A stretch of DNA of 64,000 nt from Amyloporia xantha. Lineage: Eukaryota > Basidiomycota > Agaricomycetes > Polyporales > Adustoporiaceae. Positions 35,012-46,904 of the stretch are shown here, in pieces. Made by a program: the position numbers and the translations under genes. The notes beneath the pieces were generated by a model. The model was given only the letters and a program-made list of their open reading frames with translations. It was not told the DNA's origin and made no database searches. Positions within the stretch are counted from its first letter, which is position 1. Each line of letters begins with the position of its first letter. The stretch is taken from assembly GCA_036971615.1 (NCBI GenBank), contig JAYKKR010000008.1, positions 310,001 through 374,000 of the forward strand. The letters run 5' to 3'.

Positions 35012-38000
35012 TTAGAACGCACCTGCCCTTGGCGGAGGAGGGGGCGAACGCGCGCGTGAAGCCGCCGTACTAGATGGAATCACCGCATTTCTGAACACCT
35101 GCATCAAATCATCTGTCCTAAACACAGGCCCTGTCATACAATACGGCGTAAGATCAAGCGCAGCCAACCAAGGACAGAACAGACTGACCATCGAATACGG
35201 CAGGAGACGGCAGCATCCCCACGAACCACGAGAGCACCGGGGGCAACACAACGGGCTTTTCCTCCTCCCTCTCTTCTGGTTTGAATCTTCGCGGGGGTCC
35301 TTCCCTCTCGCGTTCTCTATCCCAGTGAGGGCTTCCATGACGCCTTCGTGGGGGCCCCTCCCATCTCTCGCGTTCCCGATCCCGTATGGGGGGAGACGTC
35401 GCTCTTTGTCTTTTGGGAGGCGGTCCGTAGTCGGATCTACCCTCATCTCGTCTCCTGTGATCAGGAGACTGAGGTCGTTTTGAGGAGCTCGGCGTCGCCT
35501 GAGGTTGGCTGGCAGGCATGTTGGAAAGGAGCGACGTCTGCGTGTCCGTGCGCCCAAGCGAAGAGCTGCCGTTGGACCGACCCTGCCCACTACCATTTTG
35601 TCGGGCGACCGTGAAGCCCAAATCACGGGCAGCAATGGCGTCAGTGCCCAAATACTTGTGACGCTCCGCGAATCGCTTGATAGGCGGATCTGATTCATCG
35701 AATGTCAGACCGCGAAGATCAGATCGGAAACAAACCGACCTTGAGGGTAGACCTCTGCCATACGTTTCTCCAGTTTTTGAGCCGCAGCTAGATCGCCGAA
35801 CTGGTATTCGTATCGTGCCCACCGCTCCCACAACAACCGCGCTCGTTCTGGTGCAAACGTAGCTATAACGCGTTCGAAAAGCGCGCGTGCATCTGCTCAA
35901 GGCTGTTTAGAGTCAACACGGGCTGATCAAGAAAGAAACCCAACTGTTCTCGTCGTTCACAGATATCAAGAATCCAAGATATCGCAGGACAAATTCTACC
36001 TCGTCGCTGAAATTCTCCATCCCCTTCTCGAAAATTCGGCTAGCAACATCCAATGCCTTCGTACAGTGATACTCCATCAGTGCTGTGATACATATGGCAG
36101 TCAGCGGATATCCTCGGCAGGGCCACACAACGTACCAGCAGCCTCATATACTTCCCAAGGTGTCCACCGGTCGCGCCTGGCCTTTCCAAAAATGGCTCTC
36201 GAAGATTTCAATCCCTCCGCTCGGCGGGCGAATCTCATGTAGACGATCCATGCGATTCCATATTCCGTGCGTCGATCCGCGAGCTCTTTCGACTTCGGAG
36301 GTTTCTCCTCTGACACCTGCGTATTGAATGAAGAGCTCTGCGACTGTGTGCCTGTGGTCGGCATTTCGATAGGGAGGACAGCTTCCGAGGGGTTCGCTTG
36401 ATTTGCTGTGCCGGAGCCGTTGGAGGAGAAGGAAGTGTTGGCTGACGAGACCCGACTCTCGACTTCCTCGAGGTCGCGACGAAGCACATCCAGGAACTTG
36501 TCAAATGTAGCATGTACCTCCGCGTTATTTTGATTCAGCTCTTGGGCCTCGGCATAGGCAAAGTTGAGGACGAAACTGCGATTTAGGACATAAGCTACAT
36601 CCTATACGCGATGGGAGCATGAATGATACCTTGCAGGATTAGCTTCAATGCCACTCTTCAGCAATACCAAAGCTTCTTCAGGTTTCCCAATACCGTTGGT
36701 CCATGCGTAGGCCATATACCTTGCGATCTCCGTTGAGTGCATTCATAGCACATGAAATTGTCGTTATCACGTACCAAATTTCGGAGAAAAAGCGCATCCG
36801 AACCACGGCCTTCTTGTATACAGCTTGCACCCGTGACACAAGTGTCAGCTTATCTTTGTCCTCTATCTGCAGAGGATTGCTCTCCTCCCATTTCAGATAC
36901 AGCCGCCAACGGCCCACCAACGCCCTGTCTCCCGCGTTGAACGTCGGTTGACGAGGCAACCATATTGGCGGCCGGTTCGTACGCGAAGGGGGTGGTGGTG
37001 GGAAGAGGACAGTGAGGTGCTCCTGCAACTGATTCAGAACGGTACGAGCCTGCATATGCTCAGTCTGTAAGTCAGAAAGGAACTTTTTGGCCTGTCGTTC
37101 ATGAGTTAATTGGTATGCAATGACAAGCTGATGTCGATACTTACTGTAATTTTGTTTAGACCGTTCTCAAAGTCCTGATACTCCTCCCAGACCTTTTTGA
37201 CGTTTTCCATCGGGATCTTCACAGCACGGTGGTAAGCTTTGCGCACAGCATCCATCTTCTGCTGTTCCTCCCATGTTGTCGTACTCTGTGGCGGGAGTTA
37301 AGCACAAAGGGAGCGTGAAGATCATGAGATCACTTGCCTCGCCAGACTTGAGGAAATGGATGTAGTCCATCCAGATATCCGTGCTGTCCTTGTCTTGTCC
37401 GACATGATTCAAAGCGAACTCATACGACTTACGAACCACTTCGCGCGTGTTAGGACCAGTGTTTACTCTCCTACCGGCATATTCATGTGAGTATGCACAC
37501 CGATGAAGGGTATCCACGCGTTTACTAACCTAACATATGTGAGGTAGAACTTCCACAGGTCCACCGACGACGAGCTTCTCAAATATCTCTTGAACAATCC
37601 CTCCGCGAAGCCGAATGTCTCGGGATCTTCCAAAAAGTGATTCAGGTACGCAATTTGAGCTGACGACTAAGCAGAACGTGAGATACGACGTTGATATGCA
37701 CGCAAGAGAGCTGCGAACGGTATTTGGGTATGCCTCCAACAGTCCTTCGTATGTTTCTTTTACTTTTGCGATATCACCCGACTCTTCAGCAAGGTCGACG
37801 AGCTTCAACCACGAGTCGGCATCGTAGGGCTTCTCTCGCAGCTGGGCGCGCAATAGGTCCCATTCTGACTGTAAAGGCGGAGTTGTTTCATGCTTGACAA
37901 TGTTGACATTGCTCAAGTCGGTGCCGTTCTGCGCAAGTGATTGCGGGTTGAGTTGTCGGAGCACATTCAGGATTTCTTCGGTTGGTTGGGTCGCGTTGTC

Positions 38001-38066
38001 GTCTTCTCCAAATGCAGGTGTGTCTCCAGAGTGTTCAGATTTTGGAATAGTTGGTGGTTCAGACAT
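35012..38066 (-). CDS. RNA14: mRNA 3'-end processing protein RNA14 (CstF-77 family)
   Basis: A scaffold of the cleavage and polyadenylation machinery in the nucleus (yeast CF IA, animal CstF). From [20 protein letters not shown] at 38066, the protein is built of HAT helical repeats: [110 protein letters not shown] and [20 protein letters not shown] Ser/Thr-rich insertion separates repeats in the middle ([13 protein letters not shown]), as in fungal homologs. The C-terminal part is Arg/Pro-rich and disordered ([20 protein letters not shown]), then has the conserved [24 protein letters not shown] segment, in CstF-77 the partner-binding tail. Stop at 35012-35014. About ten introns. Divergent from GH85 over 200 bp. 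Confidence 0.93.
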
Positions 38067-38266
38067 CTCATGAACATGCCGTACGCAACCAACGAGTTGA
38101 ATCGTGCTGGAATATGAGCCACATGGATTAGCTATTTGTGGATTTATTTTATGGGGGTTCTTGACGATAAGATAAGACTTCTTTTGGTAATCTCAACCTA
38201 ATCTCGTATACCTCACGGTAGTATACTTAGTAGACTAATAGTAGTCCAGTACTATCTAGTCTTACG
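38067..38266. promoter_or_regulatory. Compact divergent promoter, RNA14 and GH85
   Basis: Only 200 bp separate two divergent start codons. The stretch is AT-rich and has a near-repeat of CTAATCTCGTATA/TTAGTAGACTAATAGTAGT-type words at 38198-38255 close to the GH85 start. Co-regulation is possible but not shown. Confidence 0.45.
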
Positions 38267-41087
38267 ATGCCCTTGAGAGGTTCTAATCATTCTGACAACG
38301 TTCGCGATGAGGCACCCTACTTCAGGACACTTGATGAACTGGACCAATGGGCAGAGAGACCATCTGCGAAGCTGAACGGCATTCTTGATTATCACCCGCG
38401 ACGGCAAGTTGACGGATTGTCTTCAGACCACAGAGGCAAATTACTGGTGAATGAATGCGATATGATTGCAGAATCTCTGCTGAGGTTGACTACTTCATAA
38501 GGTGTGCCATGACTACAAGGTCTGTAGCACCAACATGCGTCGGGAGAAGAGGCTTACTGTGTCTGTAGGGCGGTTATACCGAAGCTCCCTCCGGACTTGC
38601 ATACACATTCAACTTCTGGTCTTATACCGATACTTTTGTCTAGTGCGTATATGATCAGTTGCTTTATGTTTATTTTCTTACTGTGTCTTCAGCTTTTCGC
38701 ATCATCGTGTGACAGCCCCTCCGTCAGGCTGGACTAACGCTGCTCATCGACATGGGGTCAAAATACTCGGTACATTGTGAGTTACTACAATCACAGCTTC
38801 CCGTGGATAACATAGTATGTACAAGAGGAGAACATGCTCTCTTCAATATTGATGTCCGTAGAATGCCTGCCGCGGATACTAGGAAGGATAGGGACGTGTA
38901 TGCGGCCACATTTCTAGATAGACGTCGGCAATGAGTAAACTGTCAAATCTCTGATTGGAGCTATTGATTGTACATGAATTTTTACACTTTATCCAACGTG
39001 ACTGTCTGGAATTTCCGATTTTCAATCTCGTACTGACGACGCTGTCACATCTGCAGAATATTTGAAAATGCTGGGAATGGGCAAGAGGACAGTCTACGTC
39101 TTCTCGTTGGGCGCCTTCCCAAGACACCGACGGGTCCGGCGGCACCTTCATCAGATACCTCTCTTCCCCTTTCCCCCCATTATGCTCGTCTTCTTGCCAA
39201 ATTGGCTTTTCAGCGCGGGTTTGACGGTTATTTACTGAACTTCGAGTGCCCCTTGTTGGGAAAGGTAGAACAGGCAAGGGCATTGGCAGCCTGGATCTCA
39301 ATCCTGGACAGTGAGCTCAGGCGCTTGGTTGGCCCACATTCGCAAGTGATATGGTAGGCTTCAGAGCGCATGTCACGTCAAGCATCCATGGTTAATAATT
39401 CGCGCAGGTACGACAGTGTGGTGGTCACAGGTGCTCTGCGATGGCAGGACAGGTTGAACAACTACAACCTGCCATTTTTTGTCCCTTCGTCTGGCTTCTT
39501 CACGAACTACACTGTAAGCGCTTTTGCGACTTGATGGCCACAATCTCTTACATGAGAATTCCGCAGTGGGGAGCCACTTATCCTGTCCTCACCGCACAAT
39601 ACTTTCTCAGCTTAGATCCTGCACTTATGAGCCGCACCAAACAACTGCGGGACATCTTTGTCGGCGTTGACGTATGGGGCCGTGGCCAGCACGGTGGTGG
39701 TGGCCTTGGCTCTTACAGAGCCATCTCGCATATCGATCCTGAATTCCTTGGTCTTAGTGTTGCGCTCTTTGGCCAGGCATGGACATGGGAGACAGAGCAG
39801 GACAAGCCCGGCTTTAATTGGCAATCATGGTGGGAATACGAGCGGAAGCTTTGGGTTGGGCCGCCCAACGAAGGCGACGTGGTAGAGGTACCTCCAGCCA
39901 TGTATCGACAAGGAGACACTGAGTGCTCGCACGGACCATTCGTGCCCATGTCTAGTTTCTTCCCGAGGACACCGCCGCCAAATCCAGCTGATCTGCCTTT
40001 CTTTACATCGTTTTCCCCCGGTGTCGGCCTTGCATGGTTTGTCCGCGGTGCAAAGATATTGGAGACAGATGCCGGATGGACTGATGTTGATAAGAATACG
40101 TCCCTTGGTGATATGGTCTGGCCGCGTCCTTCGCTGCAGTGGGAGCATGGAGGAGAAGTCGAGGCACTCCCGAAGGCTGCAACATCGTTGTCCATGAACG
40201 ACGCATGGATCGGAGGAAGCTCTCTCAAAGTCTCGCTGTCCGTGCCTGGATCCGACAGCGAGGATGCATTCTTCCGTTGCCTGTGGTTACCCGTGCAATC
40301 CTTAGCCATCACTCCCCACAGACGATACACCATGTCTGTGGTTTATAAAATCGACTCAGGCAGGACATTGGATTTTGATGTTGGATTGTCGATGAAGGTG
40401 CTGGCAGATACAGCCGCAGAGTTCGAAGTCACTCCCATACCATACCAGGATGGAGATAACTTATCCCACGGGTGGGTAGGACAGGCTGTCGAATTTGTCC
40501 TACCGTCCGACCATCCCACCGATATTTTGACAGCAGCGGGCCTGGTCGTCGGGTTTGCACTTGAAGATCCCTCACTTCCTGTTGACATCACCGTTCGTCT
40601 AGGGGCCGTGAGCGTGTATGCTAGTACGATGGCCCCAGAACTCCCCCTGCATAGAGCCAAAATCTTGTGGGTGAGCCACGAACGTGCTTCCATCCCAGAG
40701 AAGAGTACTCCCTTCGCAGGTGCACTCCATTGGGACATTGCGGCGTCTTTACCTCCTTTGACTAATGCCGTCATCCCCGCCGATGGCGAGGATCCTAGTC
40801 CGCTCTGGAAATTGGACACTTCGTTTCCATCGTTCGCCTACTTCAACATCTACGTTCAGGCACACTCTGCAAGTGGGAGCGTTTTCACCCCTGATGCAGC
40901 GATATTTATTGGAACCACCGGTCTGGATGGGAGAAATAATCGCTTTTATATTGAGTCAGCGTGCCTGCCTTCTACGTTGGATGAAGCAATTGCAGCTCGC
41001 TTTTACGTGCAAGGTGTGACTGATCGCGGTCATGTCTTGGAATGGGATCGCTGTGCATTCGTTGATGTTAAAGCGTTCCGAGAGTAA
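38267..41087 (+). CDS. Endo-beta-N-acetylglucosaminidase, GH85 family (ENGase)
   Basis: Cleaves the chitobiose core of N-glycans, freeing oligosaccharides during turnover of misfolded glycoproteins or scavenging. The start at 38267 gives MPLRGSNHSDNVRDEAPYFR without a signal peptide, consistent with a cytosolic ENGase. After three or so introns GH85 blocks appear: LLVCHDYKGGYTE, YTFNFWSYTDTFVYFSHH and PPSGWTNAAHRHGVKILGT. The catalytic segment is AFQRGFDGYLLNFECPLLGK, where the Asn and Glu of NFE are the catalytic pair of the family. Then YNLPFFVPSSGFFTNYTWG, DIFVGVDVWGRGQHGGGGLG and ALFGQAWTWE follow, all characteristic. The C-terminal 350 residues form beta-rich accessory domains. The final exon is long and uninterrupted (about 39567-41087). 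Stop at 41085-41087. Confidence 0.93.
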
Positions 41088-41312
41088 CGTGAAGTAACTC
41101 AACGAAGGCAATGTGTATGTATATAGGCGCAGTACAGACAGACCACCCATTGCTCAAGGTGTTGTACTTGTACTTAGATTGCTAGGGGATATGAAAAATC
41201 GGAGGATGTATATAAACCAAAGGACAATAACAATACAGAGGATACGTATCGTAGCAGATTATACGCATGTACAGATTTACAGGTAAAACTTTCCAAGGAT
41301 CCAGTACTGTCC

Positions 41313-44300
41313 TTAGGGCGAAGGTGGACCCATATCATCTTCTGAGATTTCTCGCACGAAACCCTGTACAACATCAACGAGTTCGTGTATAAGGCTAGTC
41401 CGATCCCATTCAGCACGATGTCTCCAGATACAACTAAGACATGTCGCCCGTAATTGCTCGAGCTCTTCCACATTCAGTGAGTCGGTGCTGTCCCGTAAGG
41501 TTTGCTTTAGAGTGAACATTAAACCCTCGTCCATATGAAACTCAGGCAGTGGCGTGGGCGATCGTTGTACTTCCATGGGTACATCGTCAGGCTGGTCCAT
41601 GGATTGCACCTGTGGAATTCCAGAGAAGTCCGGTGCTGGAAGCGGTGGAACATTAAGCCCATTCGGGTTTGGAGAAGGACCGTGAGGATAAGGCAGAGAG
41701 TGATCCAGGTCTGAAGGTAAAGAAGTTTCCAATATAAAAGGGTTGTGATCTTCCGTCACGGTAGAAGGGCCAGCTACAGGGATATCCGACGGTGAAGGCA
41801 GGGGGTTGAGCAAAGATGGATCGAAGCCACTCGTTTTGCGCAGTGCACTGTCGTCTGGTGCGCTTTCACCCAGTGCGGAGGCGTGATGAGTAGGCAAAGA
41901 CGGGGTGGCCACACGCTCAACATGGGGTGCAAAACGCACTCCGCCAAGGCGTTCGGGTGATAATGGCTGATCAACAAGGTCTAGAGGATCGTGATCATCC
42001 TCTACACTGGCGACCCGAGATCGTTTCTGAGCTCGGTCACCAACCTCATCCTCTGACGGTGTAGCAGCAGCGGAAGTAGATCGTTGCCTCTTCAGCCTTC
42101 TCTCCAGCTTCGACGGATCAGTTATTTTGATCTCAAGTTGCTGTCCATTGTGGCGAGCACTGCGTCTTGTGCCTGGTGCGTAGCCCTCCGACAATAACGC
42201 GGGATTTTGATCCTGTGCCTGCGATGCTCTCTCTTTCTCCCTGTTCTTCCTATATTCCTCTCTTCGTTTACGTTCTCGAGAGGCCATACGCTGGCATTCG
42301 AGCCTAAATTGAAGATCGAAATCGTTGATGCTGACCTCGGCTGCCGTCAGCATAGCTTGCGCTCTGAACAGTCGATCCGGATCTTCGTGCATTCGAACTT
42401 CGGCGTTGTGGACGATCTTGCGAATATCGTCGATGAAATCGTCAGCAGTCAGATATCTGTTCCTATACAGTTCGACATGCATCCGTTCCAGATCCATATC
42501 GAAGAGCTGAGATTCCGGAGGAAGCTCTTGAGCAGGCTCAGGTAGCCCGTTTACGCCATTGACTGAGGCTGGTCGACAACTTCCTCTGTATGCTGCTGCT
42601 GCTCCATAACTTCGATTACGCCGTCTGCATGTGTCCGAACTTCAACACTTGTCGTCACTACTTGGACTTCTTTGGGGGCATTGAAGTCAAAATTGTACTC
42701 TTCCTGCAAAATCCGATGAACAAATATTCAATTCTGGATGGTACATGAAACCGTACCATAGCCCTTTTCGTGAAACGCTTGAACTTCCGCTTTAGCTCTT
42801 GTAGGATCGGCCCCAACCGATACTTAAGCAATGTAACCACTCGTTGATCGCTTTCCTCCTGAACTGCAAGTTCCGCGGCGGAAGGCTGACGAGGCTCCAG
42901 AGGCGGTGCGACCGGCAAGTCCTCAAGCACTCGTTTCTTGCGTTTGATGCCGTCCGGGAAATGATTTGGTGGCCTTTGAACATCGTTCAACAATCCTTCG
43001 AAGAACTGCTCCCTCCGTGATGGACCCGGTTTGGGCAGGTCAACTCGATTATCTCTCGTCGGGCCGAACCACGCTCGAACATCTCGAGGCAAAGTGTTAA
43101 AAGGGCCATCGACAACGGCCAGTAGGAGAACAGGATCTGTGGGAGCTAAGGTGTCGAGCATGGCACGGACTGTTGTTCTCGCGGTCTCAGATATAGCGGC
43201 GGACCATCCGAGTAATGATGGTATGTATACTACTGATGGCTGATGTCTTTTCGCCTCCACGAATAGCTGTACAATCGCTGCTTCGGGTGTCTGTGTTCAA
43301 CATGAGTAAAAATGAGCCCTTCGCGAGAATCATATCGACATACCCTCGTCGAATCGCTCATGAGGTTGCCCAAATCGAGACTTTGAACATGATAGCCTTC
43401 CAAGTGGTGAAGAACGGCGGCAGCTACATATGCTTGACCCATGCCAGCGGGTCCATGTAGGACAACCCGCGGGCGGTAGACGCGCAGTGTTTCCATGGCT
43501 GTCCATATGTATGAGGCAGCCATCCACATGCATGACAGATCGACTCACACTGCATCAGAAGTTCCCGTTCTAGTGCGCCTTCGCTGCTTTCATCCTCCCA
43601 CTCAGCTTCCTCCAGAGCAGTTCGTTTCTTGTTGTTCGGTAACACTTTGGATACGATGTCTTTGGCTTTGTCCAAGGGATCCTGCAGCAGTGGCACCAAT
43701 TGCAACGGAAGAGGAGCGGCTGCAGAAGAGACAGAACGGGCGGAAGAAGGTACAAGCTCTAGAATAGCAAAGGATCGGCGTCATCAGCATAGCGGCGATC
43801 AACCGAAATCTGGGAACGAACTCTTGATCGCGATCATGAAATCCCGCAACTCCACTTGGATAGTTTCTGGCTTCAGCACGAGACGCTCACTAGATTTGTA
43901 GATCTGCGGATATCTCCTCTGGACCGCGTTCAGGGCAGCCTCAGTGCAAAGAGCCTGTCAAAATGTCCATGAGCTGATCTAACATCATGATGCGCCGCAC
44001 AATGGCATACCCGTAAGTCTGCACCACCGTAGCCTTTCGTGAGTTTTGATAACCCCTTTACTTGCTCATCGCCCGTCTCGCCTTCCCAACCGGCCCATGT
44101 CTTGGTCATGATTCTTAATATGCGTTCTCGTGCTTCCAGACTCGGCAACGGGAAATAAAACTCTCTGTCAAATCTACCTGGCCGACGCAGGGCGGGATCG
44201 ATTGCATCTGGTCGATTCGTCGCCCCAATTATGATGACTTGTCCTCGACCGTCCATGCCATCCATGAGGGCGAGCAAGGTCGACACGATCGACGCATGAA

Positions 44301-46162
44301 TCTGATCCTGCTTCGAAGATCGTACTGGGGCGAGACCGTCGATCTCATCGAAGAATATGATGCTGGGTTGCTGATTTCGAGCCTCCTCGAAAAGCAGTCG
44401 AAGCTGTCGTTCAGCTTCACCTACCCACTTTGAGAGACAATCGGCACCCTTACGCATGAAGAACGCTGAAGAATAGCTCAGCAAAGGGAGCATGAAAAGT
44501 CTAGGTTGGCTACCAACATATGCTTTTACCGTCCGACCGACAACTTGCAGCCAATGCACGCGCGAGTAGTGTTTTCCCTGTTCCTGGTGGCCCATGGAAA
44601 AGCACACCACGTGGAGGAGTGAGTCCAAATCTCTGGAACACTTCCGGATAAAGAAGAGGCAAGAGGGTCATCTCCTTGAGCGAGTTGATATCTGAGAAAT
44701 TATGATGAGACAGATCGGAAGACATTCAAGACGACATGACACCATGTTCATAAGACTTACGATCATCCAACCCTCCAACCTCATCGAAAGTGACATTCTG
44801 ATTCACACCAAGAGGATCCGCATCCGCGAGGGCTGCGTAGGAGGGGTACCATTAGTCGCAGTCACGAAATGTGGTAGACTGTCTTACTCGAATCGCCAAC
44901 TTTCCCCAGGTTGGATGGAGTACCGGCTGCGGCTGCCAGATCACTAGGGAATAGACCTCCTCCAGCACCAGCACCTCCAGCGAACACGCCTCCCCCTCCC
45001 ATAGAACCAGCTGCGCCAAAAGGTTTCCTAGGCGTTCGGCTGGGGTAATCAGAATCCTATACGGCCACCAGTCAGCTCGTTCATCATGCATACACAGGTA
45101 GATATGCTCACTGAATCATCGCCACCCGCTCCTCCCATCCATCTGCTCAATTCTGCACCCGTCGCGCTCCAGCCGGGTACCTTGCGTCCTCCGAGATTGC
45201 CGCCGCGCCCGTTAGCCCGACCGCCACCTGAACGAGGCTTCGGTGGCGGTCTCATTTCCTCCAGAGGGCGGGGGAATGGCATAGTTGATCTTTGCACGCT
45301 GCCGTAACGCGTATGGTCGCCCATCCTGCTCAGGCTCCTCCTCCACCTCGCCTTCTGCATCTATCTCACCCTCGGCATCTGCGTCTTCGCCCGGTTCGAC
45401 ATCCGAGGACGTCCGCATAGCCTCGTCGAATGAGGCATCGGCGTCCGGTGAGCCTGACGACCCATCGTCGACATACATCTCTTCGTCATGCTGGGTACGC
45501 CCATTTTGACGCGTCCTTCGTGTGTTCATGCGCGAGCGGGTTGTTCGCATGTTGGAAGAACCCTGGCCGGAGCCGGAGCGGCGCGTTAGACGACCACCAT
45601 TGCCGTTACCGTTGCTTTCTGGAATGGCCGAGAGATTCTTGCTGCGATTTCGCGTTGCATAAGGATGGACGACAGCCTCACCCTCCTCATCACTGACGAT
45701 AGTCCGATTGACCTTGGTCGCGGTAGGGCGGGATTTACGTCGAAGGGAGTAACGTTGCGACTCCTCCTCGTCGGCTGCAGGAAGATCGTCCTCTTGTTTA
45801 GGAGGGGAAGGCGGCTCGTCTGCTATCATGTCTTCCTCGCTACCAGACTCCTTGTATGACTTGCGCATGATTCTTCTGCCTCGACTCGTCATAGCATATT
45901 CGATGTGCTCCGGCTCCGGCTCTGGTTCTTCTATCGTCGGTTGCTCATCGTCTGCGTTCATAGATGCATTAGACTCGTGGTATTCGGACCCAGAGGCGTT
46001 CGACATCGAACGTTGGCGAGAGAAAGCGCGAGTATTTGGAGCCATGGGTAGCTTGATACGAATCGGTGGCACTCTTTCCTGGAATGCGTCGGAGCGAGGG
46101 ACGTGCGGGGGTGGAAGAGGGTCTCGTGCAGGCCAGTCTTCGAGAGCTTCCTCAGGTTGCAT
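41313..46162 (-). CDS. YTA7: AAA ATPase with bromodomain, YTA7/ATAD2/Abo1 type
   Basis: A nuclear chromatin ATPase that handles histone H3-H4 and nucleosome density. The N-terminus ([20 protein letters not shown] at 46162) is long, acidic and disordered, with [20 protein letters not shown] close to the motor. AAA1 is intact: Walker [17 protein letters not shown], Walker [21 protein letters not shown], and the second region [23 protein letters not shown]2 has a degenerate Walker A ([20 protein letters not shown], Lys replaced by Gln), normal for this family, where it is not catalytic. The bromodomain-like part is in [20 protein letters not shown] and [17 protein letters not shown]. The C-terminal region is charged with coiled-coil ([18 protein letters not shown]) and ends at the stop at 41313-41315. 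Around ten introns. Divergent from HRP1-type gene. Confidence 0.93.
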
Positions 46163-46904
46163 GGAGGATCAAGCAGACAAGGAGAAGTTGCAGTGCTTGC
46201 AACAGCCTCTCTAGCTCTTCCACAACAAGTTGATGTGCCACCTACCAGTGCCGAGTAGATAATGGCGAGTAGAAAGTAAGAGACAGTGAGCGCGTCGAGC
46301 CAAGCAATGACCACGACTAGATTTCCTTGGGCGAGAGAGGGCAGCTTGTTTGGCACTGTTTGTGCCTAGTGGCGGTGTTTTGCCGCGGTTTGGCTTATCG
46401 GCGCCTCGTTCCAAACACCTTCTCCTCCTCCTAACCTTCCGCGCAGCATTTGCTCAGAGGTCGTCGAGAGCAATAGACAGGAACACTGCAGAACTTGCAT
46501 AACAAAGGCGAAACAGAGAGCTAGGATCCAGCCATGCTGTCCTTGAGAATGAGCCTTCCGCAAGTAAGAGAACAGAGCAGTTGACACGACCATCGTCGAC
46601 CATGTTCCAAGACTTCCAGGACACGATATCATGGGTGTTTGAGAGCAAGAAACGCTGCAAGTTGTCGACGACGTTCCAACTCTCCCCAGTCCGGTGGAGA
46701 GCATTAGGCACCTGGCTAGCTCCCCAGTGGGACGCACTCGTGACCGACAAGGAGCCTGCATTGCCTATATTAGGATAACAGCTCTCATTTTCGCACTCCG
46801 ACGTCTCAATCCGGTGCAGATCTACAAGAAAGGTATGCCGCAGTCCACGGGTGCAGTGCGGGCAGACTTTTCTTCGCCACCAACCGCCATCATCGCCTTC
46901 GCCA
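46163..46904. promoter_or_regulatory. Divergent region between YTA7 and HRP1-type genes
   Basis: This 742 bp holds the two promoters. A 58-codon + frame at 46602-46778 (MFQDFQDTISWVFESKKR...) has a protein-like composition rich in Trp and Phe but no recognised relative; it could be a tiny gene or chance. A large part of the region is open in several frames, so composition alone is not informative. Confidence 0.35.

Noticed and set aside
43230..43530. Second Walker A of the YTA7-type protein looks broken (Lys to Gln)
   Set aside because: A degenerate second AAA site is normal for this family, so it is not a defect.
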